A stretch of 64,000 nt of DNA from Enterobacter ludwigii (lineage in GTDB: Bacteria; Pseudomonadota; Gammaproteobacteria; Enterobacterales; Enterobacteriaceae): the NCBI GenBank assembly GCA_900068845.1, contig CEFQ01000001.1, positions 454,410 to 518,409 of the forward strand, in the 5' to 3' direction. The notes beneath the pieces are model-generated. The model was given only the letters and a program-made list of their open reading frames with translations, had not been told where the DNA came from and did no database searches. The translations under genes and the position numbers were made by a program. Below, one piece after another: positions 15,590 to 23,815 of the stretch (within the stretch, counting starts at the first letter, position 1; each line of letters starts with the position of its first letter).

Positions 15590-16759
15590 TCAGCACTCCA
15601 CCCATACCGCGCCGGCATCGGCGGATTTCACGCACTGCTCTACCCATCGCACCCCCATCAAGCCAGCATGCGCGCCGGGATACCAGAACTCCTGCAGGAA
15701 AGCATGATCGCCGCGATCGGTGGCATCCATCGCCAGCGCGAAACGGCGATAGAGATTCGACCAGGCTTCAAACAACCCTTCCGGATGGCCGCCGCCAATA
15801 CGGTCATCTGCCAGCGCACTCTGATGCAGATAACCCATGCCGCGCTCGAGAATCTTTACTGGCTCGCCCTGCACTTCATAGCGCAGCTGATTGGGCTGCT
15901 CGTCCCACCACTCAAGACTGGCTTTCTCACCAATCACGCGCACTTTCTGACCGTGCATCGAACCGCAGTTCACCGCAGAAGCCCACATTGTGCCGACCGC
16001 GCCATTGTCGTACTCCATCATCACGAAGGCGTTATCCTCCAGCGGTGCGCGGGTTTTGACAAAGCTCTGGCGGCTGCACAGCAAGCGTTTTACCTGCAGA
16101 TGCGGCGCCATAGTTTCAGCGATAAACAGCGGATGCGTCGCCAGGTCGCCCAGCACATAGCTGGGCCCAACGAAGCGCGGATCGACACGCCATTTGGTGC
16201 TTTCATTCTGAAGCTCAACCGCTTCGTTATGGAAGCCGTGCGCGAACTGCATATTGATGATGCGGATCTCGCCCAGTAAGCCTGCGGCGATCATCTCGCG
16301 CGCCTGATGAATCAGCTGATGTCCGGCGTAGCCGTAGGTGACGCCGATGATTTTCTTCTTCTCGGCGCACAGCTGTTCCAGCTCATCGGCTTCTGCCGCG
16401 GTGAAGCACAGCGGCTTCTCGCACACCACATGCAAGCCGGCATTCAGCGCGGCACGGCAAATGGTGAAGTGCGTATTGTTTGGCGTAGCAATCGACACCG
16501 CTTCAATGCCATCCGCGCGCGCCGCTTCCGCCGCAAACATCGTTTCGTAATCTGCATAGCAGCGTTCGGCGTCGATACCCAGCGAGGTGCCAAAGGCACG
16601 ACCGCGCTCGGCGTTGAGATCGAAGGCACCCGCCAGCAAGGTGAAATTATTGTCACGCGTTGCCGCCGAACGGTGTATGTAGCCAATCTGGCTGGTGCCG
16701 CCGCCGCCGACCATGCCCCAGCGCAGTGAACGATCCAGTGCTTTAATACCGTTAATCAT
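15590..16759 (-). CDS. Gfo/Idh/MocA-family NAD(P)-dependent dehydrogenase
   Basis: The 389-residue product has an N-terminal Rossmann fold (LRWGMVGGGGTSQIGYIHR near residues 11-29) and the family hallmark CEKPLCFT near 112-119, with a C-terminal alpha/beta substrate domain. GAGGAG upstream supports the ATG at 16759. Family members oxidise sugars, inositols or their derivatives, often to keto forms for a partner isomerase. The next gene upstream in the operon is such a xylose-isomerase-like TIM barrel, 10 bases away, which matches inositol/keto-sugar catabolic modules of the iolG/iolE style. The actual sugar is not determinable; the longer reading frame up to 16918 overlaps the neighbouring gene and is rejected. 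Confidence 0.9.
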   Translation of the reverse strand: MINGIKALDRSLRWGMVGGGGTSQIGYIHRSAATRDNNFTLLAGAFDLNAERGRAFGTSLGIDAERCYADYETMFAAEAARADGIEAVSIATPNNTHFTICRAALNAGLHVVCEKPLCFTAAEADELEQLCAEKKKIIGVTYGYAGHQLIHQAREMIAAGLLGEIRIINMQFAHGFHNEAVELQNESTKWRVDPRFVGPSYVLGDLATHPLFIAETMAPHLQVKRLLCSRQSFVKTRAPLEDNAFVMMEYDNGAVGTMWASAVNCGSMHGQKVRVIGEKASLEWWDEQPNQLRYEVQGEPVKILERGMGYLHQSALADDRIGGGHPEGLFEAWSNLYRRFALAMDATDRGDHAFLQEFWYPGAHAGLMGVRWVEQCVKSADAGAVWVEC

Positions 16760-16769
16760 GCTGCGCTCC

Positions 16770-17693
16770 TCAGAATCCGACCGATTGTAAATAGTGCAGG
16801 CTGGCGGTGACGTCACGCAGGCTGGTCTCTGCATCGCGCGGATCGCGCTCCTGTTCCACGGTGATCCAGCCTTGATAATTGCGCTCCGCCAGGAAGGCGC
16901 GCACCGCCGGATAATCAATCGCCCCTTTACCCATCGGGCACATCACGCCTTCCGCGCAGGCGGCAAAGAAATCCACGCCGCGCGCAATCACGTCGCGCCA
17001 CACCGCGTGGTCAACGTCTTTAAAGTGCAGGTAATCGATGCGATCCCAGTAGCGGCGGAGGTAAGGAATCGGATCCATGCCGGAATAGTACAGATGGCCG
17101 GTGTCGAGGCACAAACCGGCCACCTCATGCGGAATGTCTTCCACCAGCCGTTGCAGCTCATCGGCAAATTCAATACAACCGCCGGCATGCGGATGGATAA
17201 CCGCACGCACGCCATATTCGTTCCAGGCAATCTGACTCAGCGTAGTGATGTGCTGCATCATGCGCTGCCACTCTACATCTGACAGGCGCGGTGCCTTGTC
17301 AGATTGGCCGGCGTATTTGGCGCGTTCTGGATTACCAAAATCGATAATCACCAGATAGGGCGCGGGTTTGTTATCCGCGTGGGTTTTGGTGGCGGTCGGC
17401 ACCAGAGACAGGTTGCGGCAAATGTTATGCGTGAGTTCAACCATCGCCGGGAAATTGGCTTCACTCACCAAATCATCAAAAATAGTGCCCGCCACCAGCG
17501 ACAGTTGGTGCGCTTCCAGCTGCTGACGCAGCTCGGCAGGATCGACCGGCAGGTAGCTCCACGGGCCCAGCTCAATACTTTGGTAACCGGCCTGCGATGC
17601 TTCACTCAGCACTTTCTGCCACGGCGGCAGGAAAGGGTTTTTTGGGTCATCGACGCCCCAGCTACAGGGCGCGTTAGCAATATAAATGGTCAT
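16770..17693 (-). CDS. Sugar phosphate isomerase/epimerase (IolE-like TIM barrel)
   Basis: The 307-residue protein belongs to the xylose-isomerase-like TIM-barrel (AP endonuclease 2) family. Metal-site candidates appear in SIELGPW near residue 40, VRAVIHPHAGGCIE near 160, CLDTGHLYYSG near 193 and HFKDVD near 220, with WITVEQERDP near 280 as the last conserved block. The start ANAPCSWGVD resembles IolE, the 2-keto-myo-inositol dehydratase. AAGGAA precedes the ATG at 17693. It is the first gene of a two-gene operon with the Gfo/Idh/MocA dehydrogenase. Two inverted repeats lie in its upstream region (17734-17764 and 17805-17820), so it is likely under LacI-type repression. Confidence 0.88.
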   Translation of the reverse strand: MTIYIANAPCSWGVDDPKNPFLPPWQKVLSEASQAGYQSIELGPWSYLPVDPAELRQQLEAHQLSLVAGTIFDDLVSEANFPAMVELTHNICRNLSLVPTATKTHADNKPAPYLVIIDFGNPERAKYAGQSDKAPRLSDVEWQRMMQHITTLSQIAWNEYGVRAVIHPHAGGCIEFADELQRLVEDIPHEVAGLCLDTGHLYYSGMDPIPYLRRYWDRIDYLHFKDVDHAVWRDVIARGVDFFAACAEGVMCPMGKGAIDYPAVRAFLAERNYQGWITVEQERDPRDAETSLRDVTASLHYLQSVGF

Positions 17694-17733
17694 GATCGTT
17701 CCTTGCGGTAATGGATGGTGCAAGTATCAAATA

Positions 17734-17764
17734 AATATTTCATCACCAACAACCATGAAATATT
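17734..17764. promoter_or_regulatory. Perfect 10-bp inverted repeat, likely operator
   Basis: AATATTTCAT (17734-17743) and ATGAAATATT (17755-17764) are exact reverse complements separated by 11 bases, about 40 bases upstream of the IolE-like start. The ATTTCAT/ATGAAAT heptamer recurs at 19085-19105. Confidence 0.55.
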
Positions 17765-17804
17765 CATTTTTTGATAGCGATCATGTTATTTCACATCAGT
17801 AAAA

Positions 17805-17820
17805 TGATAGAAAATTATCA
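17805..17820. promoter_or_regulatory. Putative LacI-family operator, copy 1
   Basis: TGATAGAAAATTATCA is a 16-bp dyad that differs at only two positions from the site at 18960-18975. One lies upstream of the isomerase-dehydrogenase operon and the other directly upstream of the LacI-family gene, so both are likely bound by that regulator. Confidence 0.6.
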
Positions 17821-17882
17821 AATCAAGCCAGGGCAAGGCTTGGCGCGCACAAAGACGCAACCAACAAATTCGCGCTTTTGTC

Positions 17883-17904
17883 AGGTCGCCATTCAGGGCG
17901 ACCC
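17883..17904. repeat. REP-like palindrome (GTCGCC type)
   Basis: AGGTCGCCATTCAGGGCGAC is a variant of the GTCGCCAT palindrome placed just beyond the regulator's stop codon. Confidence 0.6.
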
Positions 17905-17909
17905 GCCCG

Positions 17910-18938
17910 CTACAGATTCTCCCGCGTCACGATATCGAACGGCAGGATGATTTGCGTGAAATGATCGCCCGGTTCAGCTTGGTGCTGCTGCACCATCTGC
18001 GCCAGCCGCATGGCCATCTCGTCGATGCGATTGCGGATCATCACCGTAATGGTGCCATCAATCAGCGCCAGTTCGCCCTCTTTCACCGGACCATGACAAA
18101 TCAACGCCACCTTGCGCTGCGGCTGCTGGCGCAAAGCGTGAATCACGCCCTCGATACCGCCGCACGGCGCAAAGATCAACGCCAAATCAGCATGTTCATC
18201 CAGTAACTGACGCGTCGAACGATAGCCGCCATCAATTGATTCGTGGGTCTTCAGCGGTTCCAGTACCCGCCGCGCGCTGTCCTGTTCACGCAGATAAGAG
18301 CGGAAACTGATCTCATTACTTTCCTGGCAGATAAAGCGATGGTCGCCTACCAACACACCCACCGCGCCCGGTTGGTGCAACAAATGCGTCGCAATCCAGG
18401 CGGCAGTGCGCCCGGCTTTCTGGTTATCCAGACCGACATAGCCGGCGTGACCGCACGGTGAAAAGTTGGAGAACAGCGCATAAACCCGCACGCCCTGACG
18501 TGATATGTGTTCAATCGCGTGGCGAATCAGCGGGTGATCCAGCGCGACTAAACCGATGGCATCCACTTGCTCGGCCAGCGCATACAGCGAGGTCACCACC
18601 GCCGCAACATCGTCAATATCGTGCCAGGTAAACAGCGGTTCGCTGCCTGCCGGATGAAAGGGTTGCGTATGCTGGCGCAGCGCATCGCTGAGGGAATGAT
18701 AGAACGAGTAGGATTTTGATAGCAGGATAAAGCCCATGCGCAGCGTCTCGTTCGAGGCCGGCGCGATGTTGCTTAATACCGATGTTGCTCCCATGCGGTA
18801 ACCGAGTCGGTTTGCGGCTTCCAGTACCTTCTGCTCAGTGGCGGCACGCACCGGCGCGCGGCGGTTTAACACGCGATCCACCGTTGCTACACCGACACCC
18901 GCGGCGGCAGCAATGGCGTTCAGGGTGATTTTACTCAT
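17910..18938 (-). CDS. LacI-family transcriptional regulator 1
   Basis: The 342-residue product has an N-terminal LacI helix-turn-helix (ITLNAIAAAAGVGVATVDRV at about 4-23, with hinge region near 50) followed by a periplasmic-binding-like sugar-sensing domain. The frame also opens at a GTG at 18944; I prefer the ATG at 18938. It is transcribed toward the isomerase-dehydrogenase operon on the same strand. Matching 16-bp dyads upstream of both this gene and that operon suggest repression of the operon and of itself. The VATVDRVLNRR variant of the helix is shared with the second LacI-type gene at 20258. The inducer is probably a product of the pathway. Confidence 0.9.
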   Translation of the reverse strand: MSKITLNAIAAAAGVGVATVDRVLNRRAPVRAATEQKVLEAANRLGYRMGATSVLSNIAPASNETLRMGFILLSKSYSFYHSLSDALRQHTQPFHPAGSEPLFTWHDIDDVAAVVTSLYALAEQVDAIGLVALDHPLIRHAIEHISRQGVRVYALFSNFSPCGHAGYVGLDNQKAGRTAAWIATHLLHQPGAVGVLVGDHRFICQESNEISFRSYLREQDSARRVLEPLKTHESIDGGYRSTRQLLDEHADLALIFAPCGGIEGVIHALRQQPQRKVALICHGPVKEGELALIDGTITVMIRNRIDEMAMRLAQMVQQHQAEPGDHFTQIILPFDIVTRENL

Positions 18939-18959
18939 GCTCACATTCCCAGATTAAAA

Positions 18960-18975
18960 TGATAATAAATTATCA
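18960..18975. promoter_or_regulatory. Putative LacI-family operator, copy 2
   Basis: TGATAATAAATTATCA, centred about 30 bases upstream of the regulator's ATG, is nearly identical to copy 1 at 17805-17820 and fits autoregulation. A further half-related word, TTTGATAGATAATC, lies near 19038-19051. Confidence 0.6.
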
Positions 18976-19084
18976 AAAATAATGCCCTAACCGACCCTAA
19001 AGCGCCAATGTAACCACTCATGAATCATTATTAAATCGCTATATTTGATAGATAATCTCTCAGTATTTTGATCGCACTCGCAAA

Positions 19085-19140
19085 AATGAAATGTCTAATT
19101 TCATTCCAGTGCCATTCAGAATAAATGTTTGATATTTATT
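19085..19140. promoter_or_regulatory. Two adjacent 21-bp inverted repeats
   Basis: AATGAAAT-GTCTA-ATTTCATT (19085-19105) and AATAAAT-N7-ATTTATT (19120-19140) are both perfect dyads, spaced about 35 bases centre to centre, in the gene-free 18939-19307 interval. They could be operators for the TIM-barrel gene at 19308, perhaps for the second LacI-type regulator. The rest of the interval shows no gene. Confidence 0.5.
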
Positions 19141-19307
19141 TGTCTGATTACGGCGCTTTGGTTGAGGGATTGCCATCAGAAAAACAGTAGAGGCTGCGGC
19201 TGGCTCTTCCTACAGTTAACGCGATCTGCCCTAAAAAAGGTCGTAAAAAACGTAAGCACAAGCCTTTACCGATAAATGGGAAATCCCCTAACGCTCAGGA
19301 GAAAACA

Positions 19308-20189
19308 ATGAAAATCGCTTTTGATGTGGATGTCATCAGGGATCTTGGTATTACACGCATGGTGCATCAGGTGGCGGAATGGGGCTACAAGTACATCGAA
19401 CAGTCGCCGCATCCGCAGATCAACCCGTTCTATAAACACCCGAAGGCCAGCCGCGAAATCATGCGCGAATACAAAAACGCGCTGAGTGCCACCGGGCTGG
19501 AAATCTCTTCGTTCATTACGGTTTATCGCTGGTCTGGCCCGGATGAACTGCGTCGTCAGGCGGCGGTGAAAAACTGGAAACGCATGATCGAGATTGCCGT
19601 CGAAATGGGCGTGCAGGTGATCAACACCGAGCTGTCGGGTAATCCCAATGAACCGGAAATCTGTGAAGAGATGTTCTATCGCTCGATGGAAGAGCTGCTG
19701 CCAATCATCGAACGTGAAGGCATCCGCGTCGAAATTCAGGCACATCCGTGGGATTTCTGCGAGCAGAGCAACGAGACCGCTGACATTGTGAAATCTTTTC
19801 GCAGCGAAAATGTGAAGTACATCTACAGCGCCCCCCACACCTTCTATTACGACAAAGGCGTGGGCGATGTGAAGAACATGCTGCATTACGCCGGTGACGA
19901 TCTGTCGCATATGCTGATTGCCGATACCATGAACCATACCAAGCATTGCCGCTACATCGTCAACCCGCCGGGCGTGGATGCCACCATCCATCAGCACGTT
20001 GCAGTGGGTGAAGGCGAAGTCAATTTCGATGCGCTGTTTGAAGCGCTGCGCGAGATGAATTTTGCTAACCGCAGGTTTAAAGTCGGCGGCGAGTCGATTA
20101 TCTCGGCGGCGCTATTTGGCTATCCGGAAAAGATGAAATATCAGGCGGTTGAAACGCGCGAATTGATTGAGCGTGAATTGCTGGGGTAA
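19308..20189 (+). CDS. Sugar phosphate isomerase/epimerase (TIM barrel) 2
   Basis: The 293-residue product is another xylose-isomerase-like TIM barrel. Candidate metal-site blocks are VINTELSGNPNEPE near residue 105 (Glu), IEREGIRVEIQAHPWDF near 134 (Glu/His), and MLIADTMNHTK near 204 (Asp/His), with GEGEVNFDALFEAL near 245 as in many epimerases. It is preceded by AGGAG 8 bases before the ATG and followed 68 bases later by the second LacI-type gene on the same strand, so the pair is probably co-regulated. Together with the 16770-17693 isomerase and the dehydrogenase it suggests catabolism of an uncommon sugar or polyol. It is not a close copy of the first isomerase. Confidence 0.88.
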   Translation: MKIAFDVDVIRDLGITRMVHQVAEWGYKYIEQSPHPQINPFYKHPKASREIMREYKNALSATGLEISSFITVYRWSGPDELRRQAAVKNWKRMIEIAVEMGVQVINTELSGNPNEPEICEEMFYRSMEELLPIIEREGIRVEIQAHPWDFCEQSNETADIVKSFRSENVKYIYSAPHTFYYDKGVGDVKNMLHYAGDDLSHMLIADTMNHTKHCRYIVNPPGVDATIHQHVAVGEGEVNFDALFEALREMNFANRRFKVGGESIISAALFGYPEKMKYQAVETRELIERELLG

Positions 20190-20199
20190 TGATTAGCGC

Positions 20200-20239
20200 G
20201 ATCGGTCGCTTCTCCCGTTGGTGGGATAAAGGACCGATC
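20200..20239. promoter_or_regulatory. Inverted repeat between isomerase 2 and LacI 2
   Basis: GATCGGTC (20200-20207) and GACCGATC (20232-20239) are perfect complements separated by 24 bases, ending just before the AAGGA upstream of the regulator. There is no T tail. It may be an operator pair or an mRNA hairpin that separates the two genes. Confidence 0.4.
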
Positions 20240-20257
20240 TAAGGAAATGCATACAAC

Positions 20258-21277
20258 ATGAAAGCGGTGACGTTGGCCAAGCTGGCAAAACAACTGGGCG
20301 TGGGTGTCGCCACGGTTGACAGGGTATTGAACGATCGCGGTGGCGTGTCACCCGCCATGAGCAAAAAAATCCTGCAGGCGGCGCGTGACGCCGGTTTAAA
20401 ACGCATTCTGCCCGAGGAGCATCGGCATCCATGGCAGATCGAAGTTCTGCTCAGCGGAAACGCCTCCTTCTTCTTCCAGCAATTGGCGCAAGACTTTGGC
20501 ACACTCGCCGACGAACTCGGTTATCGCCGCCTGCGCCTGCATCGCACGCTGATTCCAGAAAATGCGCCGGAAAAACTGGCCGCGCATATCAACGCCAGCA
20601 GTAAAAAGAGGGATGCGCTGATCGTCTTCGCCCATGAAAACCCACTGATTTATGATGCACTCACCGCCTGTCAAGCGCGCGGCGTTCCGGTTATCACGTT
20701 GGTCGCCGATCTGCCGGATGCTGCACGACTGTGCCACGTCGGCATCGATCAATACAAAGCCGGGCGCACCGCCGGTTTGATGCTCGGCAGCATGCTATCG
20801 CAGCCGGGTGAAGTGGTACTGATGAGCGGACGCGCCGATTATGCGGCACATCGCCTGCGCATTGAGGGTTTTCAGGCGGTGCTGGCCGAACGCTTTCCAC
20901 AACTGCAGCTGCGCGAGATTCTCGCCGGTCAGGATGAGCGTGAACGTATCAGCCGCCTGTTAGAAAAAAACCTGGCCGCTTCGCCGTCGATTGTTGGGTT
21001 GTATAACACCGGAATTGGTAACACGCAGGTGCACGAGGCGCTGATGCGTCATCGTCTCGACGGCAAAGTGGTGTACGTCACGCACGAATTGTATAGCACC
21101 ACGCGCCGGCTACTGCAGGATCGCGTACTGACGTTAACCCTCGATCAAAACACTTTGCGTCATGCCCAACTCGCCTTAACACTGATGTTGCGTCACCTGG
21201 AAGAGGGCGACATCCCCGACACTTATCAACCCGGCAAAGTCGACTTTATGCTGTTTACGCAAGAGAACTTTACATAA
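20258..21277 (+). CDS. LacI-family transcriptional regulator 2
   Basis: The 339-residue protein has the helix-turn-helix VTLAKLAKQLGVGVATVDRV at about 4-23 followed by a sugar-binding-like domain with VGIDQYKAGRTAGLMLGS near 165 and VVLMSGRADYAAHRLRIEGF near 190, typical of LacI regulators of sugar catabolism. It lies directly downstream of the TIM-barrel gene at 19308. The AAGGA box is 12 bases from the ATG, a long gap, so initiation may be weak. It is a paralogue of the regulator at 17910 in its DNA-binding helix, which raises the possibility of cross-recognition of operators. Confidence 0.9.
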   Translation: MKAVTLAKLAKQLGVGVATVDRVLNDRGGVSPAMSKKILQAARDAGLKRILPEEHRHPWQIEVLLSGNASFFFQQLAQDFGTLADELGYRRLRLHRTLIPENAPEKLAAHINASSKKRDALIVFAHENPLIYDALTACQARGVPVITLVADLPDAARLCHVGIDQYKAGRTAGLMLGSMLSQPGEVVLMSGRADYAAHRLRIEGFQAVLAERFPQLQLREILAGQDERERISRLLEKNLAASPSIVGLYNTGIGNTQVHEALMRHRLDGKVVYVTHELYSTTRRLLQDRVLTLTLDQNTLRHAQLALTLMLRHLEEGDIPDTYQPGKVDFMLFTQENFT

Positions 21278-21378
21278 TCCGACTTTGTCATTCACCGCCA
21301 GCGCGGTTAAATCGCCTGTATCACGCGCTGCTACACTCAATAGCAGCAAAAATACAAACACAACAAGGCGAAACCACT

Positions 21379-22260
21379 ATGTCGGAACATCAGTATCAGC
21401 CCGCGAAAGTCTGGACCTGGGACCCGGAAGCCAAAGGTAACGGCGCGAAAACCAACCGTCCAACCGCCGGGCCGACGCACGAGAAAACTCTGCCGGTCGG
21501 CAAACATCCGCTGCAGCTTTATTCGCTCGGGACGCCCAACGGCCAGAAAATTACCATCTTGCTGGAAGAGTTGCTGGCGGTTGGCGCCAAAGACGCCGAG
21601 TACGATGCCTGGCTGATCCGCATCGGCGACGGCGATCAGTTCTCTAGCGGCTTTGTCGATATAAACCCGAACTCGAAAATCCCGGCGCTGAGCGACCATT
21701 CGGTAACGCCGCCGCAGCGCGTATTTGAATCCGGCAACATCCTGCTGTATCTGGCTGAGAAGTTCGGTCATTTCCTGCCAACCTCACTGGCGGGCCGCAC
21801 CGAAACCCTGAACTGGCTATTCTGGTTGCAAGGCTCGGCACCTTATCTCGGCGGCGGCTTTGGTCACTTTTATCACTACGCGCCAGAAAAAATTGAATAC
21901 GCCATCAACCGTTTCACGCTGGAAGCGAAACGTCAGCTCGACGTGCTGGATCGTCAACTGGCGGATAATCGCTTCCTTGCCGGTGACGAATACACCATCG
22001 CCGATATCGCGACCTGGCCGTGGTACGGCAATCTGGTGCTGAACAATCAATATGGCGGCAGCGAATTCCTCGATGCGCAGTCGTACAAAAACGTGGTGCG
22101 TTGGGCGAAAGAGATTGCCGAGCGTCCGGCGGTGATTCGTGGTCGTAAAGTGAATCGCGCCTTTGGCGCCGAGCCGCAAGATCAGCTGCTGGAACGTCAT
22201 GATGCGTCAGATTTTGATAACAACACCGAAGACAAACGTCAGGCGCGAGGAGAGAAATAA
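21379..22260 (+). CDS. yghU: Glutathione-dependent disulfide-bond oxidoreductase YghU
   Basis: The 293-residue product matches YghU, a Nu-class glutathione transferase that binds two glutathiones and reduces disulfides and organic hydroperoxides. It shows the YghU-type N-terminal extension (about 1-45, with YQPAKVWTWDP), a thioredoxin-like domain with LYSLGTPNGQKITILLEE near 47 and the cis-proline block NPNSKIPAL near 95, and an all-helical C-terminal domain with YTIADIATWPWYGNL near 204. Length is close to the E. coli 288. It is followed by a DUF1330 gene whose ATG overlaps its stop (TAATG). Confidence 0.95.
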   Translation: MSEHQYQPAKVWTWDPEAKGNGAKTNRPTAGPTHEKTLPVGKHPLQLYSLGTPNGQKITILLEELLAVGAKDAEYDAWLIRIGDGDQFSSGFVDINPNSKIPALSDHSVTPPQRVFESGNILLYLAEKFGHFLPTSLAGRTETLNWLFWLQGSAPYLGGGFGHFYHYAPEKIEYAINRFTLEAKRQLDVLDRQLADNRFLAGDEYTIADIATWPWYGNLVLNNQYGGSEFLDAQSYKNVVRWAKEIAERPAVIRGRKVNRAFGAEPQDQLLERHDASDFDNNTEDKRQARGEK

Positions 22261-22550
22261 TGGCTGCATATGTGGTGTTTATTAAGGACGAAACCGTAGA
22301 CAAAGACGAGCTGGCCACCTACGCCGAAAAAGCGGGACAGGCGCGGGGTGACCATCCGATCACGCCACTGGCATTTTATGGCGCGCTGGAAACACTGGAA
22401 GGCCCGGAAGCCGAAGGTGTGGTGGTGCTGGAGTTCCCCGATGCTGAAGCGGCGAAAGGCTGGTATTACAGCCCGGCGTATCAGGAGGCCAAAGCGCATC
22501 GCCTGAAAGGCGCGAAGTACCGCGTGTTGCTGGTGAACGGCATAGAGTAA
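22260..22550 (+). CDS. DUF1330 domain protein
   Basis: The 96-residue product is a small ferredoxin-like alpha/beta protein of the DUF1330 family, with the usual VVVLEFPDAEAAKGWYYSPAYQ block at about 57-78. Function in the family is unknown. Its start overlaps the yghU stop by one base and it is preceded by AGGAGAG, so the two are co-expressed; a role in the same redox or detoxification response is possible only by association. Confidence 0.9.
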   Translation: MAAYVVFIKDETVDKDELATYAEKAGQARGDHPITPLAFYGALETLEGPEAEGVVVLEFPDAEAAKGWYYSPAYQEAKAHRLKGAKYRVLLVNGIE

Positions 22551-22573
22551 ATCGCAACTGTGCATTTCTCAAC

Positions 22574-22597
22574 CGGGTCGGCCTCAGTGCCGACCTT
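22574..22597. repeat. REP-like palindrome (GTCGGC type)
   Basis: GGGTCGGCCTCAGTGCCGACC is a variant palindrome also seen at 58190-58214. The remaining 22598-22823 region shows no gene. Confidence 0.6.
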
Positions 22598-22823
22598 GTC
22601 CTCACCTGCACAACAAAATCGCCTGCATCAGTGCATGAGCGTGCTGCTGCACGCACGCAGTAGGTAAAATCGCGGCGGAGCAAGGGAGTTTAGATTGCGT
22701 TAATTAACAACGTTCAGAGCTGTGAGTATGATTAGCTAAGACCTGCAACACAATTTCATTCCCTTCAGCGCAGAAAGCGATAGACTTGTTAGCAATGAAT
22801 GCTCTCTGAACCTTAACGGATAG

Positions 22824-23759
22824 ATGCTAATTATGGATTCACCCTGCTCTCTCAGCGTCCTGGTTACGGCTCACAATTGCGAAAAGTATATTACTGAGAC
22901 CTTAAGCAGTCTAAAAAAAGCCTGCTCTGGCGTTGAGGAGGTGGTCGAGATTGTTTTGGTGAATGACTCATCATCGGATAATACCCGCGAGTTGATGCAC
23001 ACCTTTGCCACTTCATTCAGCCATGTGAAAATTTTTGACGTGACGCTGCGCAACATCGGCAAAGTCAGAAATTTTGGCGTCAGCAAATGCAGCGGACAGT
23101 ATGTCACGATGCTGGATGGTGACGATCAGCTACTGCAGAACTCTTTTTCTGACATCGTGCGGTTTTTACAGCTAGAACAACCCGATATTCTGCTGACGCC
23201 GTTGAATGAAATTTATGAAAAGAAGACCAAACCACTGCAGTGGAAAGGTTTGCAGGTCACCGCCCTGTCGCAGCATCAGGTCATTGAAAAATTCCTCATC
23301 CATCGTGATATTCAGGCGCATTTTATTGGTCAGTTTATTAAACGCTCGCTTTTAACAGAAAACCACTTTCCTGACTTCACCTGCTACGAGGATGCGTATT
23401 TATTCCCCTCGATCCTGAAAGGCAGTCAGAAAATATTTTTGACGAAATTAGGGCCTTATCTCTATTTCAAACGCGAGAAAAGTCTCTCCAGCGCGCTCGA
23501 TGCCGATAAAATATCGATGCTGATAAAAGCGACACAACAGATGGATGCGGTGCTCGACGAAACATACGGCAACTTGCTCTCTTGCCATTGGATCAATCTT
23601 GCGCATAAGTATTATCCGCTGATTAGCGATGAACATGAGAAACGTGTGGTGAAGCAAGCTATAGAGAATGTCTCTTCCGCCTCTTTCCTGATGGACAGTA
23701 AAGTCAGATTTAGCCTCAAGAAAAAATATCTGAGGATGAAGCTGCGAGGAATGGATTAA
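22824..23759 (+). CDS. Glycosyltransferase family 2
   Basis: The 311-residue product has a GT-A fold: SLSVLVTAHNCEKYITETL near residue 9, LVNDSSSDNTREL near 45, and the DXD motif in MLDGDDQLL near 92. Such enzymes transfer a sugar from a nucleotide donor to a lipid-linked or LPS acceptor at the inner face of the inner membrane. ATG codons at 22824 and 22833 are both possible. The gene is visibly richer in A+T than its surroundings and converges on the O-antigen-ligase-like gene, with which it may form an acquired glycan island. Donor and acceptor are unknown. Confidence 0.88.
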   Translation: MLIMDSPCSLSVLVTAHNCEKYITETLSSLKKACSGVEEVVEIVLVNDSSSDNTRELMHTFATSFSHVKIFDVTLRNIGKVRNFGVSKCSGQYVTMLDGDDQLLQNSFSDIVRFLQLEQPDILLTPLNEIYEKKTKPLQWKGLQVTALSQHQVIEKFLIHRDIQAHFIGQFIKRSLLTENHFPDFTCYEDAYLFPSILKGSQKIFLTKLGPYLYFKREKSLSSALDADKISMLIKATQQMDAVLDETYGNLLSCHWINLAHKYYPLISDEHEKRVVKQAIENVSSASFLMDSKVRFSLKKKYLRMKLRGMD

Positions 23760-23769
23760 GGAGATAAGA

Positions 23770-23807
23770 ATGTTATAAGGTGCGCATTAATGCGCACCCA
23801 ATAACAT
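23770..23807. terminator. Bidirectional hairpin between convergent genes, containing a REP palindrome
   Basis: ATGTTAT (23770-23776) and ATAACAT (23801-23807) flank a GGTGCGCATTAATGCGCACC palindrome, giving one long stem between the converging GT2 and ligase-like genes. It may end transcription from both sides. Confidence 0.55.
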
Positions 23808-23815
23808 CCTGAAGA

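Noticed and set aside
19266-19997. 243-codon minus-strand frame opposite the TIM-barrel gene
   Set aside because: It lies opposite a well-supported gene in the mirror frame and resembles no protein.
20200-20239. Terminator between isomerase 2 and the second LacI-type gene
   Set aside because: The stem is perfect, but the 24-base loop and lack of a T run do not fit an intrinsic terminator; it is kept as an inverted repeat only.
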